A stretch of DNA of 35,025 nucleotides, taken from assembly GCA_903911925.1 (NCBI GenBank), contig CAIWFH010000196.1:1-35025 (forward strand). Direction: 5' to 3'. The notes under the pieces were generated by a model. That model saw only the letters and a list, made by a program, of their open reading frames with translations, had not been told where the DNA came from and ran no database searches. Both the position numbers and the translations under genes were made by a program. This document shows positions 16,381 to 24,011 of this stretch, one piece after another; the first letter of the stretch is position 1; each line of letters begins with the position of its first letter. Source of the stretch: an uncultured Acidobacteriaceae bacterium. GTDB taxonomy: Bacteria > Acidobacteriota > Terriglobia > Terriglobales > Acidobacteriaceae.

Positions 16381-17406
16381 ATGACAAACCAATCGGCAAA
16401 CCGCATTCCGCTGGACGACCTTCTTGTGTTTCACCAGTTGGCGCGGTCGCTCACCTCGAGCTTCGATCTCGACACCATCCTGCGGACCATCCTCGAGCAC
16501 ATGGAGCGTTTTATCGAGGCCGAGTTATGGGCCTTGCTGATGGTTGACCGGGAGCGCCACGATCTTTATTACGCAATTGCGGCCGGCGGGGAGGAAGCCA
16601 GCCTGCGCGATCTCCGCGTGAAAGTGGGCGAGGGCGTGGCTGGCTGGGTTGTGGAGCACGGCGAGACGCTGATTGTTCCCGAGGCGGAGGACGACCCGCG
16701 GCTGAAGATCGAATTCGGCGCCAAGCAGCGCCGGGTGCGTTCGGTCATCGCCATGCCGTTGAGGGGCCGCAAGGGCACGCACGGGGCGATTGAGATTTTC
16801 AATCCGCGCGCCGAGCAGATGACGGATTACACCATCGCGTTTCTGCACATCCTGGCCGACCACGCGGCTATTGCAATCGAAAACGCGCACGACGTGGCGC
16901 GCATCCAGCAACTCACCATCACCGACGACACTACAGGCCTTTACAACGTGCGCCATCTCTACGATGTGCTGGCCCGGGAACTTGATCGGTGCCTCCCGAT
17001 GCAGGTGCCGGTGAGCCTGGCTTTTCTCGATCTGGACCGCTTTAAATTGGTGAACGATGCGCACGGCCACCTGGTGGGCAGCGAACTGCTGGCCCGCGTG
17101 GGCCGCCGTTTGCAGGAGTTGAGCCGCAAGCAGGATTTCTGTTTCCGCTACGGCGGCGATGAGTTTGTGGTTCTGATGCCGGAGACCGGCGCCGAGGCCG
17201 CGCTGGCCTTGGCAACCGAGCTAAACTGCGCGCTGATGGAAACCCGCTTTAAAACCCGCAGCGGGCTTGACCTGCTGGTGAACGCAAGCGTGGGCGTGGC
17301 CACTGGGCCAGCCGATGGCAACACGCTTCACTCCATCATCGGCGCGGCAGACAGCCGCATGTACATGGTGAAGAGCAACGGGCGCGGCATGGTGCGCGGG
17401 CGCTAG
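16381..17406 (+). CDS. GAF-GGDEF diguanylate cyclase
   Basis: The 341-residue cytoplasmic protein has a GAF domain (about residues 20-175, with VGEGVAGWVVEHGE and VIAMPLRGRKGTHGAIEIFNP) and a GGDEF domain (about 180-341). The catalytic loop RYGGDEF has GGDEF at 258-262. RKQD (249-252) sits five residues ahead, a classical I-site for product inhibition. DLDRFKLVNDAHGH provides the metal and guanine-binding region. It should join two GTP into cyclic di-GMP, opposing the receiver-EAL protein at 10337. ATG 16381 is chosen because the GAF domain begins soon after; in-frame upstream starts (16309, 16339) would add residues without family support. The gene converges on era with an 18-base gap. Confidence 0.9.
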   Translation: MTNQSANRIPLDDLLVFHQLARSLTSSFDLDTILRTILEHMERFIEAELWALLMVDRERHDLYYAIAAGGEEASLRDLRVKVGEGVAGWVVEHGETLIVPEAEDDPRLKIEFGAKQRRVRSVIAMPLRGRKGTHGAIEIFNPRAEQMTDYTIAFLHILADHAAIAIENAHDVARIQQLTITDDTTGLYNVRHLYDVLARELDRCLPMQVPVSLAFLDLDRFKLVNDAHGHLVGSELLARVGRRLQELSRKQDFCFRYGGDEFVVLMPETGAEAALALATELNCALMETRFKTRSGLDLLVNASVGVATGPADGNTLHSIIGAADSRMYMVKSNGRGMVRGR

Positions 17407-17424
17407 GGTTCGCGGTGCTGTCGG

Positions 17425-18660
17425 TTATTCTTCCTCGCCGGGAGTCTTTTCGGTGACTTGTTCTCCTGCAAGGCGCTCCAACTGGTTGCGCCAGTCGAGC
17501 GACTCCACAAATCCTTTTGATTCGCGCCAGCCGGGCTCGACAATCACGTGCAACTCAAGGTACACGCGCGTGCCCAGCAGGGACTCAATCTGGCGCCGTG
17601 CGCCGGTGCCGATTTCTTTTAACTTGGAACCGCCTTTGCCGATGAGGATCGCTTTTTGCCCGTCGCGTTCGCAGTAGATGGCAGCGGCGATGCGGGTGAG
17701 CGGCAGGCGGGCAGGAGCTTGTCCTTTTTTGCGCGGCGGCGCTGGCGGCTCGGCCTCCTCAAAGCGCTCGATGACCACTGCCGAGGCGTAGGGAACTTCT
17801 TCGCCGGTCTCAACCAGGATGCGCTCGCGGATGAGTTCGGCCACCATGAAGCGCTGCGGCTGGTCGGTGTACTGATCCTTGGGGTAGTAGCGCTCGCCGG
17901 TGGGGAGGGCATCCACGATTTTGCGGGTCAGAATGTCGAGTCCGTCGCGCTTGCGGGCGCTGACCGGGATGATCTGCGCAAAGCTGAAGTGCTTGGTCAG
18001 CGTGTCGATGAGGGGCAGAAGCTGGTCTTTGGGGACCAGGTCGATTTTGGTCAGCAGCAGGAAAACCGGGCAATCCACCTTGCGGATGAGGCCGAAGAGG
18101 AACTCGTCTTCGCTGGCCCAGTTTGTGCGCTCGTTCTTTCGCAATGGAGTGACGGGTTGGTCGGTTTTCGAGGTATCCCTGGTCCCCAAATGCGAGGGAC
18201 CAGGGGCACCCGGCTGGACGGCCTTCGAGATATCCCAGGTCTCAGAATCGAGGCCAGGGGCACCCGGGGCGCCCTCTAAATGCAGGTCCTTCAACTCCGC
18301 TTCGCTCCGTTCAGGATGACGATCTTTAAGATCGGCGGCCTCTTCCAGTTGCACGCGGCGCGTGGCATCCATCAGCACCAGCACAACATCGCGGGTTTCC
18401 AGGGCTTCGTAGACTTCCTGCAACATGCGGCGGTCAAGGTGCGAGCCGGGCTTGTGCACGCCGGGGGTATCCACAAAGACGATTTGCGCGGCAGGATGCA
18501 CGCCCTTGCGCGCGGGAACCTCCACCACTCCGGCGATGCGGTTGCGGGTGGTCTGCGGCTTGGCGGAAACGATAGCCACCTTTTCGCCGGTCAAGGCGTT
18601 GAGCAGCGTACTTTTGCCGGCGTTGGGCCGGCCGAGAATGGCTACAAATCCAGATTTCAA
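17425..18660 (-). CDS. era: GTPase Era with an internal repeat-derived insertion
   Basis: Era binds the 3' end of 16S rRNA and assists 30S assembly. G1 is GRPNAGKST (residues 10-18), the effector region KPQTTRNRI, G3 DTPG, G4 TKID (usually NKxD) and G5 SAR. The KH domain has the GKGG loop and ends near residue 400. The 411-residue length exceeds the ~300 usual. Residues ~110-178, between the DATRR strand and the segment before G4, read RHPERSEAELKD...PGAPG...PGAPG. This is the translation of intergenic-type hairpin repeats kept in frame. TTG 18660 is chosen as the start: it puts KSGFVAILGRPN at the N-terminus, and an AGGAG and a GATAAT box lie upstream. The insert sits in the G domain between G3 and G4. 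A disordered surface loop is the likely outcome. Confidence 0.9.
   Translation of the reverse strand: MKSGFVAILGRPNAGKSTLLNALTGEKVAIVSAKPQTTRNRIAGVVEVPARKGVHPAAQIVFVDTPGVHKPGSHLDRRMLQEVYEALETRDVVLVLMDATRRVQLEEAADLKDRHPERSEAELKDLHLEGAPGAPGLDSETWDISKAVQPGAPGPSHLGTRDTSKTDQPVTPLRKNERTNWASEDEFLFGLIRKVDCPVFLLLTKIDLVPKDQLLPLIDTLTKHFSFAQIIPVSARKRDGLDILTRKIVDALPTGERYYPKDQYTDQPQRFMVAELIRERILVETGEEVPYASAVVIERFEEAEPPAPPRKKGQAPARLPLTRIAAAIYCERDGQKAILIGKGGSKLKEIGTGARRQIESLLGTRVYLELHVIVEPGWRESKGFVESLDWRNQLERLAGEQVTEKTPGEEE
18131..18330. repeat. Repeat insertion in era: two tandem hairpin units plus an HPERSE-type repeat
   Basis: Two related units of about 60 bases lie in tandem. One has arms CCCTGGTCCC (18177-18186) and GGGACCAGGG (18196-18205). 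The other has CCCAGGTCT (18234-18242) and AGGCCAGGG (18251-18259). Each is followed by GCACCCGG and preceded by a GG.TGG.CGG..TTCGAG..ATCCC flank. Next to them (18295-18325) is the sequence translated as HPERSEAELKD, a repeat often seen between genes in this phylum. All stay open in the era frame. Confidence 0.8.
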
Positions 18661-18714
18661 AGAGGGTAATGCTCCTGACTCCCTATTATCGCGGATTCGC
18701 AGTGAATGCGTTGG

Positions 18715-18720
18715 TATGAT
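18715..18720 (+). promoter_or_regulatory. TATGAT -10 element exactly six bases before the GNAT start
   Basis: TATGAT is followed by six bases and ATG 18727, with no Shine-Dalgarno site. The geometry suggests a leaderless transcript. The same 66-base gap contains, on the other strand, a GATAAT box for era. Confidence 0.45.
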
Positions 18721-18726
18721 TGCGCC

Positions 18727-19287
18727 ATGAATCTTGAGGGCAGAACGGAACGGCTGATCCTGCGGCCGCTGGAGATTGGCGATGCACCGCGGATTCAGGA
18801 GTTCTTTCCACACTGGAAGGTGGTCCGACACCTGCTGAACCGCGTGCCCTGGCCCTACCCGCCCGATGGTGCGGAGCAATACTGCCGGGAGATTGCCCTG
18901 CCGCAGGTGGAGCGCGGCGAGGCGTGGCACTTTGGCCTGCAGGTGGCGGCTAAGCCGGCGGGCTTGATCGGGCTGGTCAGCCTGGTAAAGGGCGAAGAAG
19001 ACAATCGCGGCTTTTGGCTGGGCCTGCCGTGGCAAGGCCTGGGACTGATGACCGAGGCGTGCGCGTGGGCCAACGATTTCTGGTTCGATGCACTCGGGTT
19101 TCCGGTGCTGCGGGTTGCCAAGGCGGCGGCCAACAAGGCCTCGCGGCGAATCTCTGAGAAGCAGGGCATGCGTCTGGTCGGATTCGGCGAGAAAGACTAC
19201 GTGAGCGGGCGGCTGCCTTCGGAGATATGGGAAATTACGGCCGAAGAGTGGCGCGCGAGGAAGGCGCGGAATTGCGCGCTGGACTGA
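18727..19287 (+). CDS. GNAT-family N-acetyltransferase (RimJ/RimL-like)
   Basis: The 186-residue protein opens with LEGRTERLILRPLEIGDAPRIQEFF, the usual first strand and helix of RimJ/RimL-type acetyltransferases. FGLQVAAKPAGLIGLVSL and FWLGLPWQGLGLMTEACAWANDFWFDALGF form the acetyl-CoA-binding core, though the R/Q-x-x-G-x-G/A loop appears only in altered form (LPWQGLGL). NKASRRISEKQGMRLVG is the C-terminal hallmark. It transfers an acetyl group from acetyl-CoA to an amine, either a protein N-terminus or a small molecule; the substrate cannot be told. The gene diverges from era, sharing a 66-base intergenic space. It is probably cytoplasmic. Confidence 0.88.
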   Translation: MNLEGRTERLILRPLEIGDAPRIQEFFPHWKVVRHLLNRVPWPYPPDGAEQYCREIALPQVERGEAWHFGLQVAAKPAGLIGLVSLVKGEEDNRGFWLGLPWQGLGLMTEACAWANDFWFDALGFPVLRVAKAAANKASRRISEKQGMRLVGFGEKDYVSGRLPSEIWEITAEEWRARKARNCALD

Positions 19288-19429
19288 TGAGGGGACCCTG
19301 CGCTCGAGATTCGCGTTGCCCCCTCCCCCCCTGGCAGGATTCTGGGCGGAAATTCCCTGGATTCAACGAGTTGCCTTGCGGCTCCGGCTCCAAGTATGTG
19401 ATTCTGCTGGAGTTCGCTGCAGAATCTTG

Positions 19430-19454
19430 GCAGCAAAGGAGTTAGCTGCTTTTT
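19430..19454 (+). terminator. Probable intrinsic terminator downstream of the GNAT gene
   Basis: GCAGC (19430-19434) pairs with GCTGC (19445-19449) and is followed directly by TTTTT. It lies about 140 bases after the GNAT stop. Confidence 0.5.
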
Positions 19455-19611
19455 GATTTCAGTTTTTGGTTCTCAAGCTCAGAACGGACACCCCTGGCAG
19501 ATTGATTTCCGGCTGTACTGAAATTATTGTGCGCCAAACACGGTAAATCCTACGCAAATTGCAGGAACAAATTCTCAGGTTCAGGAAATGGGTGTTTGGA
19601 AGGGGCGGCTT

Positions 19612-19645
19612 TGTCGAGCGTGGACGAGGACGTCCGCGCTACATA
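19612..19645. repeat. Interspersed hairpin repeat (CGGACG-AGGA-CGTCCG type), copy 1
   Basis: AGCGTGGACG (19617-19626) and CGTCCGCGCT (19631-19640) pair around AGGA with one G-T. The outer context GTCGAG...CTACA is shared with the copy at 22045-22076. Confidence 0.75.
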
Positions 19646-19744
19646 GAAGCCGGCCAGCCACCCCAGCGACGAAGACCTGTCGCCGGGGACCCCGGCGAGG
19701 ACGCCGGCGGTACATTGCGATTGTGGCGCTATGAGTTTTGGTGG

Positions 19745-21055
19745 TCAGGTGGTGGCGCTCGCGGGGGACTTGGCGAGGGGGAAGAGACGCAGGCGCTCTA
19801 CGCGGCGGCCGGTGGAGGCCAGGACCTCAATGCGCAAGCCGGCTTGCTCAAGCAGGACGACTTCGCCCGGCAGGGGGATGCGGCCCTCGATTTCGCTGAC
19901 CAGGCCGCCGAGTGTGGTGGCTTCGTACGTTGTGTCGAGATCGCCGAGGCCCTGCTGCTCGCCAAAGAGATCGGGGAGCCGGTCGACGGGAAAGCTGCCG
20001 GGGACCACCCACACGCCGCCCGGTTCGCGTTGCGGCTGCTCCACATCCGGCTCCTGCTCATGCTCGTCCTCGATGTTGCCGACGATCTGCTCGAGCAGGT
20101 CTTCAATGGTGACCAGGCCGGAGACGCCGCCGTATTCATCAATGACCACGCGCATATGCTGCTTTTCGCGCTGCATCTCGCGCAGCAGTTCGTAACCGCG
20201 CTTGGTTTCAGGGACGAACTCCGCCGGGCGCTTGATGCTGGCGACGGTGCGGGTGCGCGCGTCCTGGTCGGTGATTTGCAGCAGGTCGTGGGCGAAGGCG
20301 ATCCCGGTCACGTTGTCGAGCGAGCCGGAGTAAACGGGAATGCGGGAATAGGCGTGCTCGCGGAGCAACTCGAGAAACTGCTCGAGGGTGATGGTTTCAG
20401 GGACGGCGAAGACCTCAGGACGCGGGGTCATGACTTCGCGGACCAGCTTGTCACCAAACTCGACAGCAGAGCGCACCAGGTCCATGTCGTTCTCTTCGAG
20501 GATGCCTTCTTCTTCTCCGGCTTCAAGCAGGGCCTCGACATCGACGGCGGTTTCTTCTTCGGGGGTGGTCTGCTCCTCGGCCAGCGAGGCTACGGAGAAG
20601 AAGAAGCGCACCAGCACGGTGATGGGCGACATGAGCCAGAGCAGCAGGCGGATGAGCCAGAGCAGACGCACGGCCCAGTTCCCCTTGGTGCGGTTGAAGA
20701 GCAGCGAAGGAATGATGTGATTGCAGAAGACGACGACCAGCACGACGACAAGAACGGCTTGCGCGATCTCAGGCCACTCGGGACGGGCCAGCCGGGTTGA
20801 TCCGTCAAAGAGGATTGCACCGAGTTCGAGCGAGATGAGGCCGAGAGCGAGCTGCTGCAGGACCGCGGCTGAGATGGAGGCGTGGTCGCGGCTGAGGCCG
20901 AGGAGAGGCTCGATCGATTCCTGCCACACATCGAGGTTGTCCTGCTCGTCGCGGGGGAGGATTTTGCCGAAGTCGGCGTAGACGCGGCAAATGTAGGCGG
21001 CCAGGGTTTCGATGGCGGCGAGGAAGAGGAGGATCGCGATGATGGTGGGGGTCAT
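19745..21055 (-). CDS. CorC/HlyC-type membrane protein with CBS pair (CNNM-like)
   Basis: The 436-residue protein has an N-terminal membrane domain with helices at about residues 4-20 and, in the 70-175 region, VLVVVLVVVFCNHIIPSLL and LLWLIRLLLWLMSPITVLV. An acidic linker rich in Glu leads to two CBS motifs (about 215-335: DKLVREVMTPRPEV and VVIDEYGGVSGLVTIEDLLEQIVG). A C-terminal CorC_HlyC domain ends the protein. Relatives are linked to magnesium/cobalt efflux or membrane integrity; the haemolysin name is historical. ATG 21055 overlaps the ybeY stop by four bases (ATGA), so translation is probably coupled. A longer in-frame start at 21130 lies inside ybeY repeat sequence and is rejected. 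Confidence 0.85.
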   Translation of the reverse strand: MTPTIIAILLFLAAIETLAAYICRVYADFGKILPRDEQDNLDVWQESIEPLLGLSRDHASISAAVLQQLALGLISLELGAILFDGSTRLARPEWPEIAQAVLVVVLVVVFCNHIIPSLLFNRTKGNWAVRLLWLIRLLLWLMSPITVLVRFFFSVASLAEEQTTPEEETAVDVEALLEAGEEEGILEENDMDLVRSAVEFGDKLVREVMTPRPEVFAVPETITLEQFLELLREHAYSRIPVYSGSLDNVTGIAFAHDLLQITDQDARTRTVASIKRPAEFVPETKRGYELLREMQREKQHMRVVIDEYGGVSGLVTIEDLLEQIVGNIEDEHEQEPDVEQPQREPGGVWVVPGSFPVDRLPDLFGEQQGLGDLDTTYEATTLGGLVSEIEGRIPLPGEVVLLEQAGLRIEVLASTGRRVERLRLFPLAKSPASATT

Positions 21056-21897
21056 GAGCGGCCACCTGGGGCGGGGCTGCCCTTCTGGATCGCGGTTTGT
21101 GGCTTGCGGGGTTTGTGACTTCCCACCCATTCCGCATGAGGCCGCAGAATGGATGGGGCACCCGGCTTCGTCTTAACTGCGGATTTGAAAGGGCGCGGCT
21201 TTAGCCGCGCCGATGGATCACCAAGTGAGGTGTCGGGCTTTAGCCCCCGAGGGAGCGCCTTCTTGGAGGTGCGCGTTCCCTCGGCGGCTAAAGCCGCACT
21301 TTTCCTGGAGCCTTGATTGGCACGGCTAAAGCCATGCCCTTTCAAAGCCGGGGCTTTCTTCGCGGAATCTTCTGAAGTGAGAGTTGGAATGGCCGCGCGC
21401 TCGATGAGGCCCTGGGGCAGGCGGAGGGCGGCGCGGAGTTTTTGCTCGCGTCGGGCCATTTTGCCGTTGTCGGTTTCGTGGTCCTGCCCGGCGAGGTGAA
21501 GCAGGCCGTGGAGGATGAGCACTTTCAACTCACAAGTGAGGGCGTGGCCCTGGTCGGCGGCCTGGCGGCGGGCGGTTTCAACGCTGATGGCGAGGTCGCC
21601 GGCAAGTTCTTCTGCGCCGATGCCTTCCGCGGGGAAGGAGAGGACGTCCGTGGGTTTGTTTTTGCCGCGGAACTGGCGATTGAGTTTCTTGATGGCGGCA
21701 TCGGTGGTCAGCAGGATATTGACCTCGCCTCGAAGACGGACAGCTTCCTGCGCCTCAGCCAGAAAGCGGACCAAAGTTGGCTTGGTGGGGATACTCTGCG
21801 GCCAGGGAAGAGCAGTGCGAGCCTGGACGGCAAGGGGCGACACCACGATTTTGCGCGGGGCGGGGTGGGGGTCCAGATCTGGGTCGATGAGAATCAT
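21052..21897 (-). CDS. ybeY: Endoribonuclease YbeY with a repeat-derived C-terminal extension
   Basis: YbeY is a zinc-dependent endoribonuclease needed for 16S rRNA maturation and ribosome quality control. The zinc motif HGLLHLAGQDHETD lies near residues 128-141, and NRQFRGKNKPTDVLSFP is the family signature. Normal members end near residue 165 (after LRAALRLPQGLIERA). Here about 110 more residues follow, including KGHGFSRANQGSRKSAALAAEG and KPGAPSILRPHAEWVGS. These are translations of palindromic repeats (21122-21346). The long frame is intact and ends exactly in the ATGA overlap with corC, so the extension is probably translated rather than an artefact. The extension has no cysteine or membrane helix and looks disordered. 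The start is ATG 21897; a TACAAT box lies about 40 bases upstream. Confidence 0.9.
   Translation of the reverse strand: MILIDPDLDPHPAPRKIVVSPLAVQARTALPWPQSIPTKPTLVRFLAEAQEAVRLRGEVNILLTTDAAIKKLNRQFRGKNKPTDVLSFPAEGIGAEELAGDLAISVETARRQAADQGHALTCELKVLILHGLLHLAGQDHETDNGKMARREQKLRAALRLPQGLIERAAIPTLTSEDSAKKAPALKGHGFSRANQGSRKSAALAAEGTRTSKKALPRGLKPDTSLGDPSARLKPRPFKSAVKTKPGAPSILRPHAEWVGSHKPRKPQTAIQKGSPAPGGRS
21122..21346. repeat. Nested palindromic repeats inside the 3' part of ybeY
   Basis: Outer arms TTTGAAAGGGC..GGCTTTAGCC (from about 21181) and GGCTAAAGCC..GCCCTTTCAAA (to about 21346) are complementary over 23 bases with two mismatches. Inside lies a second pair built on CCGAGGGA.CGC and GCG..TTCCCTCGG. 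To the left, CCCACCCATTC (21122-21132) and GAATGGATGGG (21147-21157) form a hairpin with one mismatch, followed by GCACCCGGC. That ending is the same as in the era repeats. Confidence 0.75.
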
Positions 21898-22135
21898 CTT
21901 GCGCGGGGCCGCTGATTAGGCGGGACCTGTGGGTTTTATTGTACGCGGGGATGCGGGATTTGAGGCTGTGGAGTCGAGGCCTCCCACACTTGCACAAAAA
22001 AACAAGGACGTCGTGAAGGTGGGCTGCCGACACTGTGTTGATGAGGTCGAGCGCGGACGAGGACGTCCGCGCTACAGCCAGCCGGGAGGCCAGCGCTACC
22101 CGGTCCGGCGGAATATCGGAGATGCGGGCCTACCG
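21898..22135. other. Gap between phoH and ybeY containing a hairpin repeat
   Basis: No gene was seen. The gap holds the hairpin repeat at 22050-22073 and, on the minus strand, TACAAT (about 21938-21943), which may be the -10 element for ybeY. Confidence 0.5.
22045..22076. repeat. Interspersed hairpin repeat (CGGACG-AGGA-CGTCCG type), copy 2
   Basis: AGCGCGGACG (22050-22059) and CGTCCGCGCT (22064-22073) are perfectly complementary around AGGA. GTCGAG precedes and ACA follows, as at 19612-19645. Confidence 0.8.
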
Positions 22136-23239
22136 TTACTGCGGCTTGGGCGGGTGGATGGGTTGGAGCTGGGACTGGTTGTCGCCGGATTGCTGGCCTA
22201 CATTGATGCTCTCGCCCAGGGCAAGGGGCAGCTCCTGCTGTTGTGGCTTCACGGACTCGTAGGCGCGGACAATGCGCTGGACGAGCGCATGGCGGACTAC
22301 GTCGGTGTCTACGAAGTGGCAGAACTGGATGCCTTCAACGCCGTCGAGGATGTTGATGGCGTCAAGCAGGCCGGACTTGCGCGGGTTGGGCAGGTCGATT
22401 TGCGTTATGTCGCCGGTGATGACTGCCTTTGAGTTGTTGCCCATGCGGGTCAAGAACATTTTCATCTGCTCGATGGTGGTGTTCTGGGCCTCGTCCATGA
22501 TGATGAAGGCGTCGTTGAGGGTGCGGCCGCGCATGAAGGCGAGGGGGGCGACCTCGATGACGTTGCGCTCCAGCATCTTGTCTACTTTTTCAGGCTCGAG
22601 CAGGTCGTAGAGGGCGTCGTAGAGCGGGCGGAGGTAGGGATCGACCTTTTCCTGGAGGGTGCCGGGCAGGAAGCCGAGGCGCTCGCCCGCTTCGACAGCG
22701 GGGCGGACGAGGACGATGCGGCTGACTTTTTTGGCGTTGATGGCTGCCACGGCCATGGCTACGGCGAGATAGGTTTTGCCGGTGCCGGCGGGGCCGACGC
22801 CGAAGACCATGTCGTTCTGCTCGATGGCCTCGACATACTTGCGCTGGTTGATGGAGCGGGGCTGGACGGTGCGCTTGATTCCTGCGGAACGCTGCTTGCC
22901 TGAGTCGGCCAGCGAACGGAGGGTGACTTCCGGGTCGGCTACGACCAGGCGCAGCATTCCATTGAGTTCGCCGTTGTGGGGATGGATGCCCTGCCGGCGC
23001 AGGGCCTCAAAGTCCTCGAAGATACGCCTTACGCGGGCCACGGCTGGTTCCAGGCCCTCCACATGCACGGCGTCGGAGCGGAGATCGATATATACGCCGA
23101 GCGTGTCTTCCATCAGCCTGACGTTTTCGTCGCGGGTCCCGAACAGGGGCTCAAGATTGGGAGTGATCTCCAGAGCGATCTTCAAAGGTTTCGATGGCCT
23201 CCAGATAGGCGGGTTGAGGGATCGTGGAAATGCGGGCAC
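22136..23239 (-). CDS. PhoH-family ATPase (PhoH/PhoL)
   Basis: The 367-residue protein has an N-terminal nucleic-acid-binding segment (ITPNLEPLFGTRDENVRLMED). The PhoH ATPase domain follows, with Walker A GVGPAGTGKTYLA near residue 145 and Walker B FIIMDEAQN near residue 245. LVRPAVEAGERLGFLPG and GDITQIDLP are family signatures. PhoH proteins are RNA-linked ATPases often encoded next to ybeY, and both are tied to rRNA processing. That fits the order phoH, ybeY, corC here. The start is uncertain: GTG 23239 gives the longest form, while TTG 23185 sits right before KIALEITPNLEP with GGAGG some way upstream. The C-terminal ~35 residues are Gln-rich and variable. Confidence 0.88.
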   Translation of the reverse strand: MPAFPRSLNPPIWRPSKPLKIALEITPNLEPLFGTRDENVRLMEDTLGVYIDLRSDAVHVEGLEPAVARVRRIFEDFEALRRQGIHPHNGELNGMLRLVVADPEVTLRSLADSGKQRSAGIKRTVQPRSINQRKYVEAIEQNDMVFGVGPAGTGKTYLAVAMAVAAINAKKVSRIVLVRPAVEAGERLGFLPGTLQEKVDPYLRPLYDALYDLLEPEKVDKMLERNVIEVAPLAFMRGRTLNDAFIIMDEAQNTTIEQMKMFLTRMGNNSKAVITGDITQIDLPNPRKSGLLDAINILDGVEGIQFCHFVDTDVVRHALVQRIVRAYESVKPQQQELPLALGESINVGQQSGDNQSQLQPIHPPKPQ

Positions 23240-23616
23240 ACACTCAGTAGGACGGAGTGCGCAGCGGAAAGTTTTAAGGAGGAACGGACGGCGCGGGCCA
23301 ATGCGGAGCGGATGCTCCGACTTGCCTCAAGAAACCGCGGATTGGCGTTGGCTACCAAATCGGGTATCTGGGCTTGAGAGTAGCGCCGGTTGGCCGCGCC
23401 GTCAATGGCGCAGTGCAAAGATTCATGAAAGGGGGGAAACTTTAGAGGCACGGGTAGGGCAGAAAGCGAAGCAGGCCGGTATTTTTCTTGCGCCTATAAA
23501 CGGATGAGTCCACATTGACCCCCGGGCGGGTTTCCCGTAGACTAAGAAATTGCGAGGGATGCGGTTCTATTTGCATTCTGACACCGCATCATTTCTGAAG
23601 CAATTAAGGAACCTCA
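23240..23616. other. Intergenic region between divergent phoH and rpsT
   Basis: No convincing gene was found in 377 bases. It contains the rpsT promoter (23515-23543) and the rpsT leader. On the phoH side an open minus-strand frame (up to 23451) gives an Arg/Ser-rich, poorly protein-like product and is not called. Confidence 0.55.
23515..23543 (+). promoter_or_regulatory. Sigma70-like promoter of rpsT
   Basis: TTGACC (23515-23520) and TAGACT (23538-23543) are spaced by exactly 17 bases. Transcription would start near 23550, leaving a leader of about 67 bases with AAGGAA before the ATG. Confidence 0.65.
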
Positions 23617-23892
23617 ATGGCAAATCATGTATCGAGCCTGAAGCGCGCCCGGCAGACCGTCACCCGCACCGAAGTGAACCGTGCCAACCGCAGCCGCGTG
23701 CGGACAAGCCTGCGCGTGTTGCGCGAAGCAATCGCCAAGGGCGACGTGAAGGCTGCGCAGGCGCAGTATCGCGAGACCGTCTCCACGCTGGACAAGAGCG
23801 TGCAGAAGGGGATTCTGCACGACAATACCGTCTCCCGCTACAAGAGCCGCCTGAATGCGCGGCTGAAGGCCCTGGTTCTCGCCAAGGCGTAG
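23617..23892 (+). CDS. rpsT: Small-subunit ribosomal protein bS20
   Basis: The 91-residue basic protein begins MANHVSSLKRARQ and continues EVNRANRSRVRTSLR, the standard S20 opening. It ends in SRYKSRLNARLKALVLAKA. It binds 16S rRNA in the body of the 30S subunit. ATG 23617 has AAGGAA seven bases upstream and a good promoter. Its last 102 bases recur at 26501-26602, beyond the receptor gene, at about 90% identity. The 3' third of this gene may therefore have been exchanged or duplicated. A strong shared terminator follows at 23930. Confidence 0.97.
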   Translation: MANHVSSLKRARQTVTRTEVNRANRSRVRTSLRVLREAIAKGDVKAAQAQYRETVSTLDKSVQKGILHDNTVSRYKSRLNARLKALVLAKA

Positions 23893-23929
23893 CGTTGAGC
23901 GGCTCTGCATGAGCCGAAAAAGGACCAAA

Positions 23930-23953
23930 ACAGCCGGGAGCTTTCCCGGCTGT
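23930..23953. terminator. Bidirectional terminator between rpsT and the receptor gene
   Basis: ACAGCCGGGA (23930-23939) and TCCCGGCTGT (23944-23953) form a perfect ten-base stem with a four-base loop. On the minus strand it is followed by TTTTGG, serving the receptor gene; on the plus strand by TCGTATTT, serving rpsT. A related hairpin occurs at 26628-26667. Confidence 0.8.
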
Positions 23954-24011
23954 TCGTATTTCTGCGGGAATCGGCGGACGTTCCCCATGCCGGCCTCCGC
24001 AAGAAACCAAA

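Larger units (their letters stand above)
19288..19744. other. Non-coding stretch with hairpins and repeats between two converging genes
   Basis: No credible gene was seen. From left to right there is an inverted repeat GATTCTGC / GCAGAATC (about 19400-19427), a terminator-like hairpin at 19430-19454, a hairpin repeat at 19617-19640, and a second GC-rich repeat near 19680-19715 built on GCCGG units. A long reading frame across 19559-20800 is the antisense shadow of corC. Confidence 0.6.

Noticed and set aside
19559..20800. A 413-codon plus-strand gene
   Set aside because: It is the antisense of corC. Its translation is rich in Gly, Asp and Glu with no recognisable domain, while the minus strand gives clear CBS and CorC domains.
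23182..23451. An 89-codon minus-strand gene overlapping the phoH start
   Set aside because: It overlaps the conserved PhoH N-terminus in another frame, and its product is Arg/Ser-rich with no known pattern.
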